Shown in pieces: positions 48,401-58,690 of a stretch of DNA of 64,000 bases. The DNA comes from Ciona savignyi. Taxonomy: Eukaryota > Chordata > Ascidiacea > Phlebobranchia > Cionidae. The position numbers and the translations under genes are program-made. The first letter of the stretch is position 1. Each line of letters opens with the position of its first letter. The stretch spans positions 135,092 through 199,091 of the forward strand of contig CH002658.1 of assembly GCA_000149265.1 (NCBI GenBank), in the 5' to 3' direction. Below the pieces are notes generated by a model. That model ran no database searches. It saw only the letters and a list, made by a program, of their open reading frames with translations, and was not told the DNA's origin.

Positions 48401-51400
48401 AATAATACTTGAAGCACTCAGCAAGTGCATAAATAGTGCGGGGCGATTCGTCCTTGTCTCGGACCAAGCTTGCATGCAAGAGAACCCGCAAACGGAAGGA
48501 AAAAGGCGCTCAGTTCACCCGACAATAGGCCAACTTTTCACTGAACATAATTAACCGCAGTTTATAGTAGGGTATAGTCGAGTAAATTCTGCGACTGGCT
48601 GTGCTTTTAAAGCTGCGCCTAAATTGTTTGTCTGATTAACGTAACCTGTCTAAGAGCGCCTCTCTTACACGCAGAAGTTACGAATAAAATACAGGTCAGG
48701 CGATTATCAAAGCAGCTTGTAGCACATGACGGTGCCTACTAATCTTAGGCGCGGTTAGACAGGTTTTCTTTAATAAAGCCCGACGCTCAGGGCTAAAATA
48801 TACAGCATTTCTTAGTGGGCTAAATATGCAGGTGTTCACTTGGTTTAAAATAGCTCACGGCGCTTACTATAATAAGAACGGTCAGGCGCCCGCGTTCGGT
48901 TGCTTTATATGTGTAGAGCAGAAAGAACACGGTTTGCCGAACCTAATCAAGTCGGAATTTGGGTTAAATTGCGGACTAATGTTCCGCCGATCTGTTACAA
49001 CTTCAATTGGAACGTGAATTGAGTCATTCAGTGAATCATTATCTCCAGTAAAGATAGCCCGGTTCTGTTCTGCTGGGAATCGATTTGAAACCAAAGTGTT
49101 TTCGGTTTCGCTATAGAGCGTGGCGCAGATAGACAGGTCGCCGAGAACGTACTGTGTTCTTAGAATGTGGATTCTCTGAAATGTCACTGCAAGTTTCGTT
49201 TAAGTTATTTAGTTAAGGGGTAAGTTAGTGAAAGTGAGTACGGTATTTTAAAATTTGCTTTACAGAAGGACGTTATTGATAATTCGCAACGAAACGAAAG
49301 TCCTGGTGCCATTGCCGCGTTTGTGTACTGTATGTTTAATGCGGAACACTGTAATTTAAAAAAAATTATCTTTTTTGAATAACATCAGTTAACTTATCAC
49401 TCGTTTAGGAGCGTGTATTGATATCGTGAAATGGGTTAATCTACCCAGTTCTGAAACAGCGTTGTTCATGTAACTCTGCGTATCCGGTTGTAGTAGCGAA
49501 ATCGACCCGTTCTCTTGCTCGCCAGCTTTCCGAATTCGTTTCGTTTCGGTCGAAATTTCGGCGGGAACCTTTCTGCCCAATAATCGGTTAAACCTAGAGA
49601 AATCCGGCCAATAGAACCCGACTTGAATCTTACAATGCTGCTTCCTCTGACACTCGGGTATCAATTTCAGTGGAAAGAATGTTTCGCGGCGGCCAAAAGG
49701 CTTTAGATACTGCCTCCTACCGCTCTGTAGGGTTGCCTAATTGGGTCTGTCTTTTACACAGTAAACTCCCAGAGTGCTGATGTAAGGCGATATCGCCGTA
49801 ATGGTATGTTCCTTGAAACCGAAAACCCGCTCACAAAAACACTGCTCCCTTCTGGGAAGCAACGTGCTTTGACTGGCAGTGCGCGATGGGTTGTGCTGTA
49901 CTAGCGAGTCCCGAACAGTTATATTATGCGTAAGGGTCTACAGATCTACCGCCTTGCCTAATTGCGAGAAAGCTTTACTGTGTACGATATATTTTCTTGA
50001 GATTTGCGGTTCATGGCATTAAATTTAGGCAGTGGACAATTGCGGGTCTGTACGTTGCAATTCCACCGGTTTGGACCGGTTAGTACCGGTTCCCGCGCTT
50101 TCGCAGCTCCCCGCTGAGTCGGCATTCCGGTCCGCTTGTTCCATGGACGTCACCGCTTCCGAGTGATTGCTTATAGGCGGCCTACTTTATGACATCATAA
50201 ATACTAAAACAATGCTCCCCGGTGGCCGTGTGTTTCCGGTGCAAGACGCGAACCGTGGTTTCGAAGGCTCGCGTCGATTTCTTTTACCTTACGTTTATTA
50301 ATACAGCAACGGTTAATTACTGCTTAAGCTCTGTACCAGGCGTTAATTGACGTGGGATTTTGAGGTTTTTTTAACAATTATCCACGGAGTGAAAGAATTG
50401 TATTGTTTTTGTTTATTGAGTTGTAAAACCGTGTGCACATTTTATGTGGTGGGATCACGAATTTTCACGTGTGATGGTCGTAACATATGATCGGCATGGC
50501 GGTGTGTGCAAAGCCCAATCATGTCTATGCGAGTTAGACGGGTTGGTTTTGCATGTGCCGACATTTAGACCTCGTCTAGCCGAATTTCAACATGAAATAT
50601 TAACCCAATAACCGGGCGACGTTTTCACAGTCACGTTTTGGCGTCAAAATTCGGGAAAGAACCGTCGCGTTGAGGAATAGCGCGCCATTGAGCTACTGCC
50701 ACTGGCGCACTACACTTCCCGCCGTGTAACTTCGGAAGGAAATTTCCATCACAATAGCGAAGTAAAGCGGACTCGTGTTACGCATTCGATCGTCGACCGT
50801 TCCATAGCTGTTTCCTCTCTACAGAACAATAGGCAAGGGGTAAATAAATTGGACTTTAGAGGTTATTTTTCATCCCGTTACCAGCGACAGCCTGTACGTT
50901 TGAAATACGCTAATTGTTGTGCGTTTTTCTTAAGAGAACCCTGCACCTATAAACAGACTGATTGTGACCGTGCTAAATTAACATGTTGCTTACTGAATCC
51001 AATATTTCTAGTATTTTTAAACAGTGTCTTATTTATACGGCATTTCTAAATGAACATACTTTTATAGGTAAATTTTTTTGATATTGCATACAATATTACT
51101 TTACTAATAAATATGTTAAAAAACAGCCTATCCTTACTACAGCCAGACAATTTTATTATTACTACCCCTGAACTAAACACTTTAACATAACCTTGTGTTT
51201 GGATAATTTTTATTTTCATGAGTTAGTTTAGTTTATTAATTTTTTGCCCGAGTATTAAAAATGGAAAACGAATAAAATCACAACACAAGAACAGGAAAAG
51301 ACGGCAAAACGAACAGTCGTTAAAACAAGTCATAAAAAAGGATATACTTAAATAAATATAGACCAGAATGTAATCGCGTTCTGTAATTTCTTAATATAAA

Positions 51401-54400
51401 AAAGATATTTTATATTCATTCTAGAAAAGGGATATTTTATATCCATTCCATAAAAGTATGCCTTGTAATATTTGCTTAAATTTACCTCTTTGGTGCCCTT
51501 TGCCCGAAAACACAGAGTTAGGTTTTGTTTTAACATTCCAGTGGACTTGGTTACATCGTTGGTTCCGCGGCAGCAAAAGGCTTCGGATCATGGCACTGGG
51601 CGTTGAGGGTAAGTTTTTGTGCTTCTTACGCACCGACTACTTGTTCGAATCTATTTTGGAATTGTTATTTTTTGGTGATGCGGTAAAATGGCCATAGTTT
51701 TATGCAGCTTTTTCGTGGAAATTATCTCTTCTAAACTAAATTTATATGATATGTTTTAAACAAAAAAGGTTGAGTTGCAAAACAGAGATCCTGTTTTATA
51801 GACCTGTATTATGGCATTCATATTATTTTAAAATGAATAAACCTTATCCACACTCAAAATAATGATTTTCTGACCAAAACTGGTGTAATGGAAAGGTTGA
51901 ATACGGCAAGCTTAAATACTGTGGAGTTTGGGTTATAAAGTTGAGTATGGGTTATCCTTAGGGCTAGTTGAGGAGTACTTCAGGCTTTGTTTGATGAGTT
52001 ATAATCCTCCTCTCTCTTTATGGTGCCAGCTATATCAGTCCAACTTTCCGTGAATTCAACTAACTTTCCCCCTCCGGAAATTTTAACAGATCACTCCCGG
52101 ACTTGGGCTGGTCACCATGGTGCTTATGCTGTTGGTCATACCAAATACCAAGAGGGGGGCGTCGGAGGCGGAGTCAGATCTAGTCGAAAAGAAAGAGACC
52201 GAAACAAAGACATCGTACAAAGAAGACCTGATCTACATTTTTAAAAAGTGAGTTATCGTTTAAAAAATGTGATATATACAGTTGGGTTGATCGTTTAAAG
52301 TGGTTGACCAACGGAAAAAATCAAATCCACATTGTATTTTAAATTGTAGGGAATTGCAGTATGCGTCACTTTTTGATTTATTTTTCTGACCCATCTGTTA
52401 CTGGATTTATATGGATGGTAAGCGTCCATAATTGTATTCAGATAGCACTTCAGGCTTTTCACTTCTTTGCCTAATTCACAATAATATGGTTTACATTGCT
52501 TTACTTTATTTGCGTAAATTGATTGGAAGGCAAAGTAATAACATGACTGGCTGATATCCATGTTAAAATTTCCAAAAATGAAAAAAAAAAACAATACTAT
52601 TTATGCATCCTACTTTGTACTTGGAATCTCCAACAGTTCCCTCCATTCTGCCAAACTGTGCTATCAACCACTTTTTCCCGTTTTCCAGCAAGAGCTTCAT
52701 GAGCGTTACAATCGGGTTTACATTCATGGCGTTTGTGGTGGGTTCGTTAACTATATGGGGTCCCATATTCGTGGCGTACTCGCAAGTTATCTCTGGCGAG
52801 TTGCAACCCTGCACCGACGATGCCTGTGAATATGGAAAGTAAGTGAAACTCTATACTGTGCATGTATTATGGTGGCCTTATGAAATTAAGCCCTTACAGG
52901 TTTGAAAAAGCTATTTAAAACCTTTGTGGGTTGTAAATCGTGTGCAAAAAATAGTCTTTGCAGATATTTTTGTTGCTTGATCGGAGTTTTGCAGTTTGGA
53001 TAATATTAAAATTGGCGGTATGTAAAAACAAGGAGTGAATAACGATATTGCTTTACACTGCCCGGTAATCATAAAAGTGCTTGCGTAAAGTTAAATTTGC
53101 ATAAATTGAAACACACATTGATTAAAACTCAGGTGCAGTGAAAATTGAAAACTGACAGTGCTTTAAAAACTTGTTGGTTGTCTGCATTATCCTCAACATT
53201 TTAAAATAGCTCCAGCTGGATCCAGCAACAAGCTTTGTTTCGCTAATGGTTGTTTCGCTTATGAGTACACATTCATTGCTCAGCTGAGTTAGAAACAAAC
53301 TACTGTATCCCAACCATGAAAGCTTGTGTAATGATCCACACATTCATTATTTCATGATTATAAGTCCAAAGTTTTACAGCGATGTTTTTTGTGTCAATTT
53401 TGATTGGAAATTTACTAATTGTGATTACTCAATCTTAACCCACCCCTCACAGCGTCTCGTTCGTATTCGGGTTGATCACATGCGTGGCGGGGTTCATGGG
53501 GGTGTTTATTGGGGCAGAGTCGGCCAAGCGATGGAAAGCGAGGGGTCAAAAGAACGCTGATGCTCTCGTCTGTGCCATCGGTAAGTGGGTGAATCCATGT
53601 GTGGGGCTATGGGGCTGGGTATAAAGTGGGGCTGTGAGTAAAAAAGAGTCCAAACTTATGGGGTTCCACTCTTGGGTAAAATCCATGTGTGGGTCCATGG
53701 GGCTGTGTATAAAGTGGGGCTGTCGGTAAAAAAGGGTCCAAACTTAAGGGGTTCCACTCGCTCATTTTTACAATTTGAATACAGGAAAGAGAGTTGGGGT
53801 TAAAGTTAAACTGGGTTTAGTTTATTGTGAGAATTTATTTTCCCCACTTTTATTGTGCAGTTTCGCTTTTTTACTACTTCTGACCATCGTTCATTGGTGC
53901 ATTTTTAAAAATTTTTGTGAAACACCAATTGATTTAAATTTTGTCCACAGGATTAATATCAGCGGCACCACTGCTGTTGGCTGGCTTCCAACTAGCGACT
54001 GTCAATGTAACAGCAGCTTGGGTGAGTTGATCGTTTTTTCTTTTCCTTATTATTTGATTATACAAACTTACATGCAATGTTAATTTATTGAATCAAATAA
54101 GAACAAACAAATTTTGCTTACTCTCCAAGTATATTTTCGGAGCCTCGAAATTTTAGATTTAAAATTATTCTAGAAAATTTATAAAGTCTGAACTACAGTA
54201 AAAACTTATATTGCTTTCTTTTCTCGCAGACTTTCATTTTCTTAGCCGATCTCGCGCAGTGTTTGACTTGGACACTAGTGGGGGATATGACTCTGGTAAG
54301 TTTCTTAAAAACACAACGTTGCTTGAAGAAGTACGGTCGTGTGGCCGAATGGTTAACGCGACCGATACATATACCGACTCTTATACAAAAAACGGTCCTG

Positions 54401-57400
54401 GTGACAAGCCCATCATGGGTTCGAAGCTTGTCTCGTTAAAAAAAAAAAAAAAAAAAACGTTGCTTGAAGAATGTAGAAAGTTACAGATCATATCAACAGT
54501 GCCCAACACCTATACTTTAAATCTTATTGTATGTTATATTTTCCACTATTTGTAAAGATGTTATGCCGGGCTATAAATTGAAAGCACGAAACAAATGTAA
54601 ATCAATTAAAAAGTAAGCAAAAACTATTAAGGTGCATAAGCACAAGGAAACTATTAAAAATAAATTATGACTACTGATACTAAAATTTTTTGAAAATTAT
54701 TCCTTTATTTGTGACATTTTGCTCCTTATTTGTACTAAACTTGATTATATTTCCATCGCAGTACGTGACAATGCCAAGCAGACGATCGACAGCAAACTCT
54801 GTACAAATCCTAACTATGCACTTACTTGGAGATGCTGGGTCGCCATATTTATTAGGAGTGGTAGGTTCTACCTTTTGTACTTTCTATTAGTTGTTGTTGA
54901 TCATTCAGTAGAGTTTTCAATAGGAAATCTTAAATTGCTTCATCCAGTGTTTTTTGTGCTGTGGGTTGTTGGTAGACTATTGTGCTTTTAGAGGTACAAT
55001 TGTGTCGCATATATATTTTTAAATTTAATGATACCTATGATTTGTCACACTAATAATGCCAAAATTAGTCTTTGTAAATGTTTTTGTTGTTTGATCCTAG
55101 TTTTGCAGTTTTGATAATATTAATGTCGTCGTTATGTAAAAACTAGACGTGAATAATGCTATTGTTTTACACTGCCTGGGAATCATAAAAGTGCTTGAGG
55201 TTTATCTTAGTTAATGTTCAGCATCTAACATTTGCATCATCGTATTGGATTTTGCTTTGTCATTGCAAACCTGTCCTCGGCCTATCACGACTATGTCAAT
55301 CACTACTGCTAGGGCACACTCATTTTTAGTATTTAATAACACTTTTCCTGTACCACGTTTCTTAGCTCTTATTTTAAAATTTGGAGTGGTTTTGGTGATA
55401 TAAAACAATTTAGTGTGAAGCCAACTTTTACACTAATTGTGGAAACAACTTTATGTTCCATCTTTTAGTTTAAACAAAATTGTCAGATCTAACCCATAAC
55501 CATTAAAATTTGTTTATTTAAAAGTTAAAAAAAAACGGAGTAAGTAGCTAGTGCTAAGGTGAGGTAACATCATCCTGCAATTTCTAAAAAGGTATTTTAT
55601 TAGAATGGTAATGAGAAGAATCGGTCAATTAATATGTGAACGGAAAGATAGTGCATTTAACTTGGGTGTTATTGTAGACTATTACACAAAGGAATGTCCT
55701 TATTCAAATCAATTATGTTTCTAGAATTACTCTACAATTCACAATTTTGAATCTAGAATTTCGAACTAAATATTTTTTCTGGATTCGCCATTTCGGTAGC
55801 ACAGCAATCAAAGTAAACTTTTTCATAAAATTCCGGCTGAAAATATAACACAAAAAGTTTCTCCTGTTATAAAACCACCCCACTTTGTGTCCACAGATGT
55901 CGGATCACATCACAGCCAGCATGCCGGCGACGTACTACAGCAAGTACATCGGACTGCTGCATTCGATGTACGTCGCGTTGTTTGCGTCGGTGCTGGGCGG
56001 ATGTGGTTTCCTCGTTGCTTCTCTCTTCATTGTCCGAGACAAGAAGAAAGTTGACGATGCGTTGGCCGGTGAGTCTCGTCTACGTAATGTTTAGCTTTGC
56101 ACAGTATGTTTGGGCAAAAAACGGGGCGATTTTGAACAAGCTAAAAAAGTTAAAGCAGCACGGTCTTTAAAAACAGCACTGTCTTAATCTCGGAGTAGTA
56201 AGACTGGTTGTAGAATTAAAACTTGCCTTTATTTAACAAGGCACTTGTGTCCTTGTACAATGCATTTAACTGACATTGTCTGGATCCAGTAAACTAATAG
56301 ATTGTATTAAAACTGAAAGACCTTCGCGCGAGGTAATTTGGTAATTGCAAGTGTAATAGCACCCCTTGCCTTACCCAATCACAGGGATAAAACATAAAAA
56401 TTTAATTCTATTGTATATAACTAAGAAAAATCCATATATCAAAGAAGGTTGTATATCTTCAGACCATTTATAAATTTTAGTATTGTTTTTTTTATACTCA
56501 ACTGGTGAGACTGTTTAACTAGTCTTTAAAAGTGCAAGGTGGAGTCAGATATTTTAAGTTGATCCTACAAACCGAATGATTATTCTCCGATATCCAGTTT
56601 ATTTATTTCCATTAAAAAAAAAACACTAAAAACTAAAGAATGACTTTAAAGATGAATATTGGTCTGTGGTGCGTCTGTGTGGGTGGGTGACATTGTTTAG
56701 GATAATGATGTTTGAAGTATTTTAAAATCTCCAGAAATGTAACTGTAGTTAAAATCATTTTAAATTTGTCTCTGCCCAATTGCACCATAGTTCTTATTCT
56801 AAGCCTGCGTAACGCAAATCGATATTCTTGTGAGCTCACGAGTTTTCTCCCCATTGTTCAATTTTATCACATGGGTGGCTCACTTGTACAGGTGAGCAGA
56901 CATGCCACCGTTTAAACCCCAACCAACCACAGGCAAAGTGAAACGAAGTCCGCCAACGTCACATGACCGACCCGGTGTTAAATACGTCGTTGTCAGAGAA
57001 TCAGTTCTTTGACAAATTTTAGCTTCGTTCTTTCGGTTATTGCCATTTGCTGAATTTAGTTTTTGCCCAATATGCAGTATTTTTACTGTCAATGCCATTT
57101 TAAATTTTTTGTTTTGAATAAATATTGAAAAACAAGACTTAGTTTTTGTACCCTTCCCCTCGCCGCCTTTGGTCAGTCACATGATTACTCTCCCATTTCA
57201 AGGTGATGTGTGATTGTTTGCTGTGAGGAGTGCGGTTGTCATAAACAAAGCGTGTCTGGCTAAAACTCTTGAACTTTATAACCCTAATTTTGCAATAGGC
57301 CACTAATTTTATGACAGATTGTGGTACAGTTTTGCAAAAAACGAATGCAGTGTTTTTTTGCACGCAATGCTCGAATTTAATGCTTTTGCTGTTACTCATA

Positions 57401-57932
57401 CCAAAATACCTTTGGAAATTGTACTAAAAGTAAACTTGTTTTTTCAGGTTCTCTTAAAAGCACAAGCTCATCGTCGCCAGAGTCTTCAGAGAGCAGTGGC
57501 ACCATCGAATTGCATCATCTTTCGAGCGATGAGAATCTAGAAAAACCTCTCCTTGGCACTGCAGCCGCGGACGCCACTGAACAGTACATGGAACCTGTTT
57601 CTAAATATGACGTGGCGAAACCAGACTGTCACTTCGACGACGAAGTATGGAAACAAGTACGAGTCGACAGCCGCCAAGACCCCCTTCTCAGTCAAAACCC
57701 ACTGGTTAACAGCGAGGTTACCCCCCACATTGACTCACCCAAGTCCGGATCTCCGGGTTACATTTCCGTGATCGGCGCGTCAACCCACCATCAAGGGTCC
57801 AACCCCCCCAAAATGCTGGACAGCCCCATAAATTTTCCGACCAAACAAGATGGCGGTTCTGATCGGTCAACATCGAGTTCAGTAACCTCCGCGGTCGGTC
57901 TTCTTGACGCCAAAGAAACCTTTCTATGCTAA
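27489..57932 (+). CDS. SPNS: Spinster-family transporter (SPNS), 13 exons, 699 aa
   Basis: Exons 27489-27588, 32457-32702, 41580-41785, 45076-45227, 51542-51608, 52090-52247, 52689-52838, 53453-53580, 53951-54021, 54230-54295, 54762-54860, 55897-56068, 57448-57932; GT-AG with matching phases throughout (2,100 nt). Spinster proteins are major facilitator transporters: vertebrate SPNS1 exports lysophospholipids from lysosomes and SPNS2 exports sphingosine-1-phosphate. Seen here: TM1 [13 protein letters not shown] (Asp110); [10 protein letters not shown], the MFS loop 2-3 motif (Asp155); [17 protein letters not shown] with Arg193 and Glu200; [64 protein letters not shown]. The soluble N-terminus is about 93 residues. 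The C-terminal tail, about 160 residues, is rich in Ser, Pro and Asp and much longer than in vertebrate members. Exon 1 is assigned by its Met, good donor and phase-1 match to exon 2. The first four introns total about 23 kb. SPNS1 versus SPNS2 type is not settled. Confidence 0.95.
27589..32456 (+). other. SPNS intron 1, AT-rich, no nested gene supported
   Basis: About 4.9 kb. A 94-codon minus-strand frame at 29712-29996 has fairly protein-like composition ([11 protein letters not shown] at its end) but no known domain or splice partner. Around 31620-31860 the sequence turns GC- and CpG-rich, unlike the rest of the intron, and could be a regulatory element or an alternative promoter. Otherwise nothing stands out. 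Confidence 0.5.
34845..34905 (-). repeat. SINE fragment
   Basis: Read on the minus strand, 'agctcaagtaacccgatagc' and 'gatcacgagataatcttacg' match the central block of the SINE family (gtaacccgacgatgg, aggtgatctgacgat). Confidence 0.5.
34957..35149. mobile_element. MITE-like element, best-preserved copy
   Basis: The left end 'ctaaagggagggaaggaggg' and right end 'cttcccgctttccctccttt' are inverted with respect to each other. The interior holds 'taaccctaactctaacccc', which resembles telomere repeats. It sits in SPNS intron 2 and has no ORF of its own; a minus-strand frame across it is spurious. Confidence 0.7.
36486..36710. repeat. Diverged tandem duplication
   Basis: Two segments about 138 bases apart share 'ataagatcttctgagaaatc' versus 'ataagatcttctaagaaatc', with related sequence before them (aaacgtaatactttaaca versus aaacataatgcttaacac). 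Confidence 0.55.
38015..38118 (+). repeat. Ser/Leu-tRNA-like repeat copy
   Basis: 'atgtggctgaatgaatggtt', 'aacgcgaccgatacatgtac', 'cgactcctatacagaaacgg' and 'gggatcgaaactgg' follow the family order. Confidence 0.7.
39352..39440 (+). repeat. Ser/Leu-tRNA-like repeat, 5' part
   Basis: 'acggttgtgtgccgaacgtt', 'aacgcggccgatttataaac' and 'agattaccgtataaaaatgc' match the first two thirds of the family. The box-B end has decayed. Confidence 0.55.
43280..43390 (+). repeat. tRNA-derived repeat with intact box B
   Basis: GGTTCGATTCC at 43359-43369 is a perfect pol III box B, inside a GC stem (gtcgccgg...cggcggtg). No good box A is found at the right distance, so this is a tRNA-derived repeat rather than a tRNA gene. 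It makes Arg- and Pro-rich chance frames on both strands. Confidence 0.5.
44178..44216. promoter_or_regulatory. Cluster of three CRE-like sites in SPNS intron 3
   Basis: TGACATCA at 44178, TGACGTCA at 44194 and TGACGTCA at 44209: two perfect palindromic cAMP-response elements and one near match within 39 bases. CREB/ATF-type bZIP proteins bind such sites. Function here is inferred from sequence only. Confidence 0.5.
45228..51541 (+). other. SPNS intron 4, with GC/CpG-rich stretches
   Basis: About 6.3 kb. The parts near 45720-45870, 47940-48330 and 50030-50270 are clearly richer in C, G and CpG than the window average. No protein is recognised; the frames at 46110, 46554, 47642, 48188, 48882 and 49389 lack motifs and splice partners. 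The phrase 'cgcattccgctacgct' occurs at about 45808 and again at about 48208, so part is repeat-derived. A reversed copy of the GGCGGCCGCG repeat family is at 51223-51350. Confidence 0.5.
51223..51350 (-). repeat. Repeat of the GGTTTGGCGGCCGCG family, copy C, truncated
   Basis: On the minus strand it reads 'atatccttttttatgac', 'gttttaacgactgttcgttt', 'gccgtcttttcctgttct' and 'gggcaaaaaattaataaac', matching copies A (16028) and B (62670). The GGCGGCCGCG end is missing. Confidence 0.7.
52952..53097 (+). repeat. Intronic repeat, copy 1
   Basis: It shares with 55066-55200 'tagtctttg', 'tttttgttg', 'gttttgcagttt', 'gataatatta', 'tgtaaaaac' and 'aatcataaaagtgcttg', in order over about 140 bases. 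It lies in SPNS intron 7; the other copy is in intron 11. Confidence 0.75.
53590..53765 (+). repeat. Two-unit tandem duplication, about 90-base unit
   Basis: 'aatccatgtgtggg', 'atggggctg', 'tataaagtggggctgt', 'gtaaaaaag', 'gtccaaactta' and 'ggggttccactc' each occur twice in the same order, directly after the donor of SPNS exon 8. Confidence 0.85.
54329..54456 (+). repeat. Ser/Leu-tRNA-like repeat with poly-A tail
   Basis: This is the clearest copy: box-A-like 'gtgtggccgaatggttaacg', 'cgaccgatacatataccgac', 'tcttatacaaaaaacggtcc', 'tggtgacaagcccatcatgg' and box-B-like 'gggttcgaagctt', then a run of 19 A (54438-54456). The tail suggests retroposition. The flanks carry 'aacgttgcttgaagaa' both before (about 54316) and after (about 54456), a target-site duplication of 16 bases. 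It lies in SPNS intron 10. Confidence 0.85.
55066..55200 (+). repeat. Intronic repeat, copy 2
   Basis: It pairs with 52952-53097 (see there). It lies in SPNS intron 11. Confidence 0.75.
56210..56405 (+). repeat. Decayed tRNA-derived SINE
   Basis: 'caaggcacttgtgtccttg', 'gacattgtctggatccagta', 'gcgcgaggtaatttggtaat' and 'cacagggataaaacataaaa' follow the SINE block order. It lies in SPNS intron 12. Confidence 0.6.
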
Positions 57933-57993
57933 CACATCGTTAAATGTTTACACCCATCCCCTTCGGTGGTTTCCCTGTTAATGATATGATTCC

Positions 57994-57999
57994 AATAAA
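57994..57999 (+). promoter_or_regulatory. Polyadenylation signal of SPNS
   Basis: AATAAA 62 bases after the SPNS stop codon, giving a short 3' UTR. Confidence 0.65.
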
Positions 58000-58095
58000 A
58001 GGCGCATATAATTAACCTTCTTCAAAGAGCCCCTGCGTTTTACCAACCGTTCTAGCCAGACGATCCACGCAAACGCACTGTGATGATGTATAGTA

Positions 58096-58156
58096 ACGTC
58101 ATAGCGTATTGTGACGTCAAGGTTTAGTGTGACGTGGTTGCCTTTAGCGACGTCAT
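58096..58156. promoter_or_regulatory. Four ACGT (CRE-like) cores at exact 18-bp spacing
   Basis: ACGT cores start at 58096, 58114, 58132 and 58150, in the contexts AACGTCAT, TGACGTCA, TGACGTGG and GACGTCAT. The spacing is 18 bases each time, so it is a small diverged tandem array in which the bZIP-type core is the best-kept part. It starts about 100 bases after the SPNS polyadenylation signal. Confidence 0.55.
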
Positions 58157-58490
58157 GGCTTAAAATCATTTTCATGCAGATTGGTGTATAAATTTACAAA
58201 ACGATGATTTTTTGTGATGTTTCTAAGTTATTTTCCGGTCTCCACCGTAGTGTGCTACACAATTCCTATTATATTCTTTTCCTGGTGTTGAACTGTCGCA
58301 TTCTTTTTCACCACACCTCGTATTGTAACTAAGTGATGTGGTCGTGCTTGTAGTATAGAACTCGTGCTGTTTGATTCACTGTTATTGGTTTTCATGGTTG
58401 CTGATAAATAAAGCATAGACCAGTTGCAGTGCGAAAAAGTGGATTTACTATAATATAGAGAGTGTTAACTGCGTGCAACCAACACTAACG

Positions 58491-58690
58491 CAGGGGAAAA
58501 GGGAAGGAGGGAAACTGCTAAATAAAATATAGAAACGAGTTAAAACCCTTTATTTTCAATTCTAATAGGAATTCTGGAACTAATCCTTAATCTAATCCCA
58601 GGCCTTACTCTGACGCCCTTATCTTCATTTTGGTGATCAGGTTCCCATTTTTCATCCTTCACTTTTGACCTCTACTCCATTTACCACCAC
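58491..58690. mobile_element. MITE-like element, degraded copy
   Basis: 'aaaagggaaggagggaaact' at the left matches the family end. The interior has 'ggaactaatccttaatctaa' and 'tctaatcccaggcc', like an inverted family interior. The right end is not clear. Confidence 0.45.
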
